From the NCBI GenBank assembly GCA_022572865.1, contig JACZVB010000003.1, positions 1 to 15,874 of the forward strand: a stretch of 15,874 nt of DNA, given 5' to 3'. The position numbers were made by a program, and so were the translations under genes. The DNA is from Chloroflexota bacterium. GTDB taxonomy: Bacteria; Chloroflexota; Dehalococcoidia; Plut-88900. Below, piece by piece: positions 6,243-12,194 of the stretch. Under the pieces are notes generated by a model, which saw only the letters and a program-made list of their open reading frames with translations, ran no database searches and was not told where the DNA came from. Every line of letters begins with the position of its first letter. Position 1 is the first letter of the stretch.

Positions 6243-7892
6243 TCACGAGGAATGCCAGGCTGCCTCCGCCGGCACCACCTTCGAACGATGTGCAAGGTCC
6301 GCCAGCACGGCCTTGCTGGTATTGTGTCCCGGCACGCCCGTGACAAAACCGCCCGGCCAGACTCCGCCGCCGGTGAGGTAGAGTCCATTTAGCGGCGTGC
6401 GGTAGTCGTTGGCGAGGGCATGGGGACGTGGTCCGAACAGGGTGTGCGGCAGCATTTCGCCATGGGTGATGTTAGAGCCGACGATACCGAGCTCCGCCTC
6501 GCAATCCCGTGGACTCAGGCTGCACACGTCCAAGATACGATCGGGTAGATCCGGCATGAACTGGGTGAGCGCATCGATACATCGCTTGGCGAATCGGTCC
6601 TTCTCATCGGCCCAGTCCCCCTCAGCCAGGTCGTAGGGGGCGTGCCAGATGTTCAGGCTCATGATGTGTTTGCCTTCCGGGGCGAGCTGTGGCGATATGA
6701 CCGAAGGGATCAAGCCCCAGATGATCGGGTGCTCTGACGGCCGCCCTGACAGCGCATCGGTGATCGCCTGCTCGATGTAGTCGATGGAGTGGGTTACTCG
6801 GAACTGGCAGGTGGCGGCCTGTGCCTGCGTGAGGTCGCCGGGCAGGTTAGCGTAGTGGGGAGTGCCGTCGAGTGCGAGCGCCATCTTGAAGGCAGAGCCC
6901 CGCATCGGCACCCGGGCTACACCGTCACGTATCTCTGCACCCACTGCGGCGTCGTCCAGGAGGTCGGCGAACAGCGTCTTCGGGTTGATGGCCGAGATGA
7001 CCACACCGGCCTCGTGAACCGTGCCATCCTCACACTCTACACCACAGGCCTGACCGTCGCGATACAGCACGCGTCCGACGCGCGCTCCCGTGCGCAGAGC
7101 TACACCAAAGCTGCGGCACCGGTTCGCTATGGCGTCGATAATCGCTCCCATACCACCAATGGGGTGGCCGGTAGAGCCGCGCAACGGCATACGCCTGAAG
7201 TCGTCCGCGGGGAGTCTGGTTGCGGAGGCGAGGGCAATGGGTCGGAACATGAGGCCACACGCCGTGCCGGGCGCCGACGGCGGCACGATGTTCACGTTGG
7301 AGGCGAGCAAGCCAATCAGGGCGCGCGCTTCATCGGTTTCCAGGTACTCGTAGAGGATTTCTCGTAAGCTGCCGTGGAACACGCGATCGAAGAGGTCCCG
7401 ATCGGTAGCCGTCTTGAGGTTTGAAGCCATTGAGGCGAGGCCCGGGCAGGGCTCAAATATCGACACGCCCAGCCGTGTCGCAAGGTCTTCCAGCGATCCA
7501 ATGAAACTCCGGTAACGCTTCCCTTCACCAGCGCGAAGCGCGTCGAATTGTGCGTCTACCCGGGACTGATCCCGCCACACCACGAAGGGCCGCTCCGGAA
7601 ATAATTGTAAAACCGTCGGGTCAGACCGCTCGAAGCGCAGCCCTGTATCGGCCAGTTCCAACTCGGAGACCACGCGCGACTCAAGGGAGCCGGGTGAGTT
7701 GGAAAAGCTCGCCGTGTAGCCGGGGATAAACTCGAAACTGCCGCAAGGGCCGCCGAGCACCTCACGTGATTCCAGCACCAGCACCGACAGGCCCGCCTTG
7801 CCCAGATAGGCGGCGCACACCAGCCCGTTATGACCGCCGCCGATGACTATGGCGTCCCACGGGCCAGACCCGTTGTGTTCGGTGGCAGTCAC
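6243..7892 (-). CDS. Phytoene-desaturase/PYROXD2-like FAD oxidoreductase
   Basis: The 549-aa protein starts with a Rossmann ADP-binding motif (IVIGGGHNGLVCAAYL, 15-30) ending at Glu41. It closes with the C-terminal FAD motif (GLYLTGGGVWPGGFVTGVPG, 503-522), the arrangement of the CrtI/PYROXD2 family of NAD(P)/FAD-dependent oxidoreductases. The length fits the PYROXD2-type branch better than carotenoid CrtI or HpnE. The substrate is unknown; the neighbouring squalene/phytoene synthase makes an isoprenoid tempting but does not prove it. The start is GTG at 7892, the only option because an in-frame stop lies four codons upstream; no clear ribosome site is seen. The start overlaps by 4 bp (GTGA) the stop of a truncated frame (7889-7999). 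Every Arg codon I read in several stretches is CGN, unlike the AGG-containing neighbours, which hints at separate origin. Confidence 0.85.
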   Translation of the reverse strand: MTATEHNGSGPWDAIVIGGGHNGLVCAAYLGKAGLSVLVLESREVLGGPCGSFEFIPGYTASFSNSPGSLESRVVSELELADTGLRFERSDPTVLQLFPERPFVVWRDQSRVDAQFDALRAGEGKRYRSFIGSLEDLATRLGVSIFEPCPGLASMASNLKTATDRDLFDRVFHGSLREILYEYLETDEARALIGLLASNVNIVPPSAPGTACGLMFRPIALASATRLPADDFRRMPLRGSTGHPIGGMGAIIDAIANRCRSFGVALRTGARVGRVLYRDGQACGVECEDGTVHEAGVVISAINPKTLFADLLDDAAVGAEIRDGVARVPMRGSAFKMALALDGTPHYANLPGDLTQAQAATCQFRVTHSIDYIEQAITDALSGRPSEHPIIWGLIPSVISPQLAPEGKHIMSLNIWHAPYDLAEGDWADEKDRFAKRCIDALTQFMPDLPDRILDVCSLSPRDCEAELGIVGSNITHGEMLPHTLFGPRPHALANDYRTPLNGLYLTGGGVWPGGFVTGVPGHNTSKAVLADLAHRSKVVPAEAAWHSS

Positions 7893-7999
7893 GGCGAGGG
7901 TTCAGAGAAGCTGTCGCTAAATGGTCGCATCTTTTTCAGGTTTGCGATCTTCGGGACCTCCACCACATCGAGGCCGCGCGGGCGGGTCGTATCCAGCAC
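7889..7999 (-). pseudogene. Short coding tail, probably the 3' remnant of a lost gene
   Basis: A 36-codon frame from GTG (7999) begins VLDTTRPRGLDVVEVPKI and ends KKMRPFSDSFSEPSP. Its TGA overlaps the GTG start of the flavoprotein gene by 4 bp, as in real operons. Codon use (CGC, GTG, GAG, CTG) looks like genuine coding DNA. In frame there is a TAA two codons above the GTG. However, a well-placed ATG with AGGTGGG five bases before it (ATG at 8024) opens MTNYRIST in the neighbouring frame. A single frameshift would join the two into a protein of about 44 residues. I do not recognise the sequence. It could be a small real gene, a frameshifted gene, or the end of a gene cut off at a recombination junction near 8000. 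Confidence 0.35.
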
Positions 8000-8230
8000 G
8001 AGTGCTTATCCTGTAGTTGGTCATGACTTCCCACCTAAACAGGCATGTATCTTATCAAACTGTTCCACCTATTCCCATAGCGGGCTCACACTAGCAGGGT
8101 GCTGAATCCCGACGAGTCCCGAGTATCGGGACAAGCCTGGACTACACACCCTTTTTTCATCAGCACGCTGGCGGCTATGTTGTAGAGGGCGATTCGACCT
8201 GTATGACGATAGAAAGTAGATAGCCAAAGG
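8000..8230. other. Gene-poor spacer with one copy of the dispersed palindrome
   Basis: Apart from the ATG/ribosome-site pair at 8024-8036 and the inverted repeat at 8115-8132, I see no gene, tRNA or clear terminator here. On the plus strand the run of six T at 8152-8157 is not preceded by a stem. Confidence 0.5.
8115..8132. repeat. Second copy of the TCCCGA/TCGGGA palindrome core
   Basis: AGTCCCGAGTATCGGGAC is identical to 306-323. The 7-bp arms GTCCCGA and TCGGGAC surround the same GTA loop. It lies about 100 bp downstream of the GMC oxidoreductase stop. The longer arms of the first copy are not kept, so this is a core-only member. Confidence 0.75.
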
Positions 8231-9784
8231 TCACACCGGAGCGGCCAGCAGCTGGTCGGCTACTTTCATACCGATGAGCATGGCGGTGAGGTTGGTATTG
8301 ACCCTGGGGATCAAGGGGATGATGGAGGCGTCGGCGACGTACAGGTTATCAGCACCACGCACCCGGCCCGCGCTGTCGACGACAGCATCAGGGTCTCCGG
8401 ATGGCCCCATCTTGCAGGTGCCGACGGCGTGGGAGTAGTTGCGCACCGTCCTCCTCAGATGGTCTTTTATCTGGCTCTCGGATCGGAGGCTGTTCCAGGT
8501 CTCCGACTCTCCGGCAAGAGCCGAGGCCAGAGGCCCTTTGCCGGCCAGCCTTCGTATCAGCTCCAGCCCGTAGACCAGCACTGACATATCTCGGTCCTCG
8601 GGGTCCGTAAGGTAGCGGGTGAGTATCCTGGGGGGCAGGCCCGGGTCCCTGCCCCTCAGCAGGACCTCGCCCCGGGATAGAGGGGCCATGTTGCATGCAA
8701 AGAACTCCAGGGTCCGGCTCTCCAGGGTCCTGTTGACCTGGGCCGGCATGATATGAAGATCGAATGGGCCCTGGCAAAAGGGGCTCTTGGCCCTCAGCAT
8801 GACCTGTCCCCTGTAGGCGTCCGGACTACCAAGGTCCTCGGTCACCACTCGCCAGGCATCGGGAGTCGGCACGAATTGAATGTAGAAGGACGGATGGTCA
8901 TGCAGGTTACGACCCACGCCTTGCAGGTCGATCATCACGGGGATATTCAACTCTCTCAGGTGGCCAGGAGGCCCGATGCCCGACCGCATCAGAACAGAGG
9001 GCGAACCGTAGGCCCCGGCGCAGAGAATGAACCTTTCCGCCCTCAGCTCCAGGGCCCCATTGCTCGTCTGGCAGATCAGGCCCGTGGCCTTATGGCCTTC
9101 GATGATCAGCCGGTCTGTCATCGTGTCGCTCATTATGGTGAGGTTAGGATGCTCCCGCACGGGGTCGAGGAAGGCGAAGGCCGCGTTCCATCTCACCGAG
9201 TCCTTGACGTTAGCATGGTAGGAGCCGACCCCTTCCTCCGGGTCAGGGGCGCTCATATCGTCAACCCTGGGGAAGCCGGCCTCCGAGCACGCGTCTAAAT
9301 AGAACCTCTGATAGATGGAAAGCTCACTCTCCGGCCGTCTCCGGGTATACAGGGCGCCGTTGCGGCCGCGATACGGTGTGACGGAGTCGGGTGAGACTCC
9401 CTCGATCCGCTGTATCAACGGCTTCAAATCCTCGAAGCCCCAGCCCGGATTTCCAGCCTCCGCCCAGCTATCGTAGTCGTCCGGGAGGCCCCAGAGAGCA
9501 GCACAGTCGTTGTGTGAAGAGCACCCTCCTACAACCTTGGCCCTGGGGTCTATGAATCCCGACCCCTCGGCCCGATCGGCCTGGTAGTCCCAATCATGGC
9601 TCATCGGGTCGAACCTGGGGTCCAGGAGGTCCTCGGGCCAGCGGCCACTGTCAAAGGGGCCGTAGTCGGGGCCCGCCTCCACCAGGCACACCGAAAGCCC
9701 CTCCGACCGGCAGAGCACGTTTACCAGAGTGCACCCCGCGGAGCCGGCGCCTATCACTACCACATCGAAGTCCCGTTTATCCAT
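8231..9784 (-). CDS. GMC family FAD-dependent oxidoreductase
   Basis: The 517-aa protein has the GMC (glucose-methanol-choline) layout. An N-terminal FAD motif VVIGAGSAGC (9-18) is followed by Glu36. Next come the VVGGCSSHN stretch that contacts the flavin and GMC signature 2 (ILCAGAYGSPSVLMRSGIGP). The C-terminal active site has His452 (SHAVGTCKMG) and Asn-Thr-Asn at 496-498. Members oxidise alcohols or sugars, such as choline or polyols; the substrate here cannot be read from the sequence. A second ATG nine bases upstream (9793) has no room for its GAGG; from 9784 that GAGG is nine bases away, so 9784 is preferred. The DapA-like gene ends 98 bp upstream on the same strand, with only a weak 5-bp hairpin (9832-9844) between, so the two may be co-transcribed. 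Confidence 0.9.
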   Translation of the reverse strand: MDKRDFDVVVIGAGSAGCTLVNVLCRSEGLSVCLVEAGPDYGPFDSGRWPEDLLDPRFDPMSHDWDYQADRAEGSGFIDPRAKVVGGCSSHNDCAALWGLPDDYDSWAEAGNPGWGFEDLKPLIQRIEGVSPDSVTPYRGRNGALYTRRRPESELSIYQRFYLDACSEAGFPRVDDMSAPDPEEGVGSYHANVKDSVRWNAAFAFLDPVREHPNLTIMSDTMTDRLIIEGHKATGLICQTSNGALELRAERFILCAGAYGSPSVLMRSGIGPPGHLRELNIPVMIDLQGVGRNLHDHPSFYIQFVPTPDAWRVVTEDLGSPDAYRGQVMLRAKSPFCQGPFDLHIMPAQVNRTLESRTLEFFACNMAPLSRGEVLLRGRDPGLPPRILTRYLTDPEDRDMSVLVYGLELIRRLAGKGPLASALAGESETWNSLRSESQIKDHLRRTVRNYSHAVGTCKMGPSGDPDAVVDSAGRVRGADNLYVADASIIPLIPRVNTNLTAMLIGMKVADQLLAAPV

Positions 9785-9882
9785 ACTCCTCATTCCTCAG
9801 TACGTAGTCTAATCTCGGGCCTGGCCCTTCACCGCTTTCAGCGGCGAGCTCAGGGCCTCAACTGGGGCGCATAGGCCCAGGG

Positions 9883-10770
9883 CTACAGGGCCAGCCTCTC
9901 GATGTGATTGAGAAGCTCCCTGACGATGCTCTCGCTGGCCTGGGCCCCGGGGTGGCGGACCCTCGGCGTGCTAATCAGGCCCCGGTGACAGAGGGCCGCC
10001 TTACGGATGCCCAGGTCTATGCCCTCCTGGATCTCGAATAGGATGAGGGGCAGGTAGCGATAAAAGACCTCCTCGGCCCTGGCTCTATCGCCCTCGTCCA
10101 TGTGGCGGCAGATCTCCACCAGCACCTCCGGGTAAGCGAAACCGGTCATGGCCCCGGCGGCGCCCTGGGCCAGCTCGTCCAGCAGAAACAGTCCACCGAG
10201 GCCGCCGAAAACGGTCAACCTGTCGCCCGTCAGCTGTCGAATGGCGCTTATCTTGGGTGGGGTCGGGGGCGCCTCGATCTTACAGTATTGGACCGATGGT
10301 ATGTTCTCGGCCAGCCTGGCGAAGAACTCCGGGGGCATATGCACCCCCGTGATCTTGGGGTAGTCTTGCACTACGATGGGCAGGTCTACGGCCTCGGCTA
10401 TCCGATGGTAGTGGGCGTAGACCGCATCCAGGTTGCTCCTCGCCATGGGGGGGGAGGCAATCATGACCGCCGCGGCCCCCAGTTCCTGGGCCTCCTTGCT
10501 GCGCGCTATGGCCGCCATAGTGCTAGGGGCCGAGGCGCCCAGGGTCACGGGCATGCCGTCTGCGGCCTCCACCACCGTCTCAGCCACCAGCCGGGCCTCC
10601 CGGTCCGTCAAACGGTGGGCCTCGCCCATCATGCCCAGGGCCACCACCCCCTTGCAGCCCGCCTCCCTCGCCTTCTCCACCAGTCTGGGAATGCTGCCTG
10701 TATCCAGCTCTTCCTTCTCGTCGAAAGGAGTGGCCAGCATCCAGTGGACGCCGTGAAAGTCTTTGGTCAT
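9883..10770 (-). CDS. DapA/NAL superfamily class I aldolase-lyase
   Basis: This is a 295-aa TIM-barrel protein of the dihydrodipicolinate synthase/N-acetylneuraminate lyase superfamily. It starts near the usual place (GVHWMLATPFDEKEELD) and has the glycine loop GMMGE (46-50), Tyr137 in QDYPKITG, and the Schiff-base lysine Lys164 (VQYCKIE). The paired Thr of true DapA (GTTGE) are Met47-Met48, and the Arg that follows the Tyr motif in DapA is not present. It is therefore unlikely to make dihydrodipicolinate for lysine; a sugar-acid or hydroxy-oxo-acid lyase is more plausible. A TTG 57 bases upstream would add 19 residues overlapping the preceding gene. The ATG at 10770 is chosen because GGGGAGG lies 13 bases upstream and the barrel begins there. 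The HTH gene ends 34 bp upstream. Confidence 0.88.
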   Translation of the reverse strand: MTKDFHGVHWMLATPFDEKEELDTGSIPRLVEKAREAGCKGVVALGMMGEAHRLTDREARLVAETVVEAADGMPVTLGASAPSTMAAIARSKEAQELGAAAVMIASPPMARSNLDAVYAHYHRIAEAVDLPIVVQDYPKITGVHMPPEFFARLAENIPSVQYCKIEAPPTPPKISAIRQLTGDRLTVFGGLGGLFLLDELAQGAAGAMTGFAYPEVLVEICRHMDEGDRARAEEVFYRYLPLILFEIQEGIDLGIRKAALCHRGLISTPRVRHPGAQASESIVRELLNHIERLAL

Positions 10771-10804
10771 AGTTTTCTTATAACCTCCCCAGAGAACCTG
10801 TTGG

Positions 10805-11296
10805 TCAGGATAATAGCAACTCTTCAAGTGGACAGCCCAGACCCATAGCTATAGACTGCAGGGTGTCGTAACGGGGTGACTGCTCGCCTCTCTCGACCCG
10901 CACCAGCGTCACGCGTCCGATATCGGCAGCAGTAGCTAGGTCTTGTTGGGTCATGCCAGCTCTCTCTCTAAGCTGTCTAATACGCCGCCCCAATGCCTGC
11001 CTACCCCGGGCCCCCAACGCCTCTTCTTTTGGTCGGTAGGTAGGGTCACAATAGTGGCGTACAAAGTCCCAGGGAAGCTCCACCACCTCACCACTGTGTA
11101 AGCTCAAGACGATCTGATATGGATTTGGCAAGTCAAGACGGGCGATATTGTCGAGTTGCCCGATCTCAGGAATATCGCTAAAGGGCACGAGCCCTGTACA
11201 CTCATCCGCAAACGTTATTTGTATTCCCCTATGATCACTGTTCACGTTGGTCATTATGCGATCTGCATTCTTAACACGGACGAAATTGGGATTCAT
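10805..11296 (-). CDS. DUF2442-like/XRE fusion, putative antitoxin and autoregulator
   Basis: The 163-aa protein has two parts. Residues 6-85 resemble the DUF2442 fold, ending LPWDFVRHYCDPTY. Residues 102-160 are an XRE/HTH_3 domain (LGRRIRQLRERAGMTQQDL, then RVTLVRVERGEQSPRYDTL). It lies 45 bp after a DUF4160 gene on the same strand. DUF4160 and DUF2442 proteins are known neighbours and are commonly annotated as toxin and antitoxin. The HTH part would allow the protein to repress the shared promoter, whose CGATA/TATCG repeats are candidate operators. The ATG at 11296 has a weak ribosome site (AAGAGAG); a later ATG at residue 15 is possible. The DUF2442 assignment is less certain than the HTH. 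Confidence 0.8.
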   Translation of the reverse strand: MNPNFVRVKNADRIMTNVNSDHRGIQITFADECTGLVPFSDIPEIGQLDNIARLDLPNPYQIVLSLHSGEVVELPWDFVRHYCDPTYRPKEEALGARGRQALGRRIRQLRERAGMTQQDLATAADIGRVTLVRVERGEQSPRYDTLQSIAMGLGCPLEELLLS

Positions 11297-11341
11297 AATT
11301 ATTCTCTCTTTATCTTGTATTCAATCGCGGCCACGAACCTG

Positions 11342-11611
11342 TTAAATTTTAAACCTCCGCCCTTTTATACCTTTTAACTCCCATGAATCCGATCCCATTC
11401 CCTTCTGATCAATACCACATGCTTTCTGTATATCTCTAGGATTTTTCGTTGCATACCGGGGGGGAGGATTCTCCATGAACTCCCCGCTGTTGAGGTCGAT
11501 TCGACAAGTATCCTCGTTCCCAATCCATATGTGAACATGTGGAGGCTCAAAGGCGTTCTCCCTGGTGTTCACTACGAATTTAAACGCTCCTTCTATTGCC
11601 ACAGTGGGCAT
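11342..11611 (-). CDS. DUF4160 protein, putative toxin
   Basis: The 89-aa protein begins MPTVAIEGAFKFVV and has the DUF4160 hallmark EPPHVHIWIG (about 22-31), followed by an acidic strand CRIDLNSGEF and a C-terminal Trp. The length is standard for the family. The biochemical activity of DUF4160 is not established; the toxin label comes from its recurrent pairing with DUF2442. The ATG at 11611 has AGGAG six bases upstream. The start A is also the last base of the TGA of a 10-codon leader, so translation may be coupled. The local base composition is clearly more AT-rich than the metabolic genes around it, in keeping with a transferred toxin-antitoxin module. Confidence 0.78.
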   Translation of the reverse strand: MPTVAIEGAFKFVVNTRENAFEPPHVHIWIGNEDTCRIDLNSGEFMENPPPRYATKNPRDIQKACGIDQKGMGSDSWELKGIKGRRFKI

Positions 11612-11643
11612 CACCTACTCCTGAAAACTCGTCCGACATTCAT
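11611..11643 (-). CDS. Ten-residue leader peptide of the toxin-antitoxin operon
   Basis: ATG at 11643 encodes MNVGRVFRSR and stops with TGA at 11611-11613, sharing one base with the DUF4160 ATG (TGATG). It is preceded by AAGGAGGTGAT (11648-11658), an 11-base perfect complement to the bacterial 16S 3' tail, with eight bases between GGAGG and the ATG. The frame differs from DUF4160, so this is not an N-terminal extension. Such a start is hard to ignore and would load ribosomes for coupled translation of the DUF4160 gene. It might also be a relic of an older start. Confidence 0.5.
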   Translation of the reverse strand: MNVGRVFRSR

Positions 11644-11680
11644 AGCTATCACCTCCTTAGTAAGAATTTTGAGCATTCAA

Positions 11681-11707
11681 CGATACTATTATATCGGGAG
11701 CGATACT
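11681..11707. promoter_or_regulatory. Candidate operator repeats over the toxin-antitoxin promoter
   Basis: CGATACT occurs at 11681-11687 and again at 11701-11707, exactly 20 bp apart (about two helical turns). Between them TATCG (11692-11696) forms a dyad with CGATA (11701-11705) around four bases. The sites cover the -10 box, spacer and start region, where the XRE protein of the module would be expected to bind. No binding data exist; the site is an inference from symmetry and position. Confidence 0.45.
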
Positions 11708-11716
11708 TTCTGTCAA
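11688..11716 (-). promoter_or_regulatory. Perfect consensus sigma-70 promoter of the toxin-antitoxin operon
   Basis: On the minus strand TTGACA (11711-11716), a spacer of exactly 17 bp and TATAAT (11688-11693) give full consensus. Transcription would start near 11681, about 38 nt before the leader peptide ATG. So strong a promoter implies tight repression, consistent with the HTH-bearing antitoxin. Confidence 0.85.
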
Positions 11717-11750
11717 TCCTTCGTCGTGCTACCAGGGAGACAGCGTGGCG

Positions 11751-12167
11751 GATTCACAGCCTGTCGTCCAGGCATACTGTAGTCGTCTTTGTGGTAGATT
11801 CAGAACCTGTCGTTCAGGCCATACTGTGGCCATATTTGTAGTAGATTCAGAACCTGTCGTTCAGGCCATACTGTGGCCATATTTGTAGTAGATTCAGAAC
11901 CTATTATCCAGGCCATTGTGGCCATCTTCGTAGTAGATTCAGAATCTATTGTCGAGGCTTACTGTAGCAATTATTGTAGTAAATTCAGAACCTATTATCC
12001 AGCTGTACTGTGACTATTTATGTGATAGATTCAGAACTCATTGGCCAGGCCAGTTGTAGCTATCTTTGTAGTAAATTCAGAACCTATTATCCAGGCCTTA
12101 CTGTAGCCGTCTTTGTAGTAGATTCACAGCCTGTCGTCTAGGCCGTGCTGTAGCCGCCTTTGTGGTT
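11751..12167. repeat. Tandem array of nine degenerate 45-47-bp units
   Basis: Units begin at 11751, 11797, 11844, 11891, 11936, 11982, 12028, 12074 and 12121. Each opens with GATTCAGAACCT or a variant, has CAGGCC near the middle, then ACTGTAGCC or ACTGTGGCC, and ends TTTGTAGTA. Units 2 and 3 are identical over 47 bases; the others differ by substitutions and 1-2 base gaps. Units 1 and 9 share GATTCACAGCCTGTCGTC, unlike the inner seven. The period is not a multiple of three and TAG occurs in nearly every unit, so it is not translated. It fills most of the 478-bp spacer between the divergent promoter at 11716 and the gene at 12195. There are no constant repeats with unique spacers, so it is not CRISPR. 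Function unknown. Confidence 0.92.
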
Positions 12168-12194
12168 ACATGTTAGTCTATCAAATGGCTGCCA

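Noticed and set aside
7830..8105. Plus-strand open frame of 91 codons across the flavoprotein start
   Set aside because: It has no ribosome site, lies mostly antisense to coding DNA and shows no recognisable features.
9883..10770. Lysine-pathway dapA
   Set aside because: Active-site Thr-Thr and the carboxylate-binding Arg are missing and the neighbours are catabolic.
10771..10827. N-terminal extension of the DapA-like protein from a TTG at 10827
   Set aside because: It would overlap the HTH gene, includes an atypical MKSCYYPDQQ lead and starts far before the barrel; the ATG at 10770 has a GGGGAGG upstream.
11751..12167. CRISPR array
   Set aside because: The whole 46-bp unit repeats in tandem with scattered substitutions; there are no constant repeats separated by unique spacers, and no cas gene is nearby.
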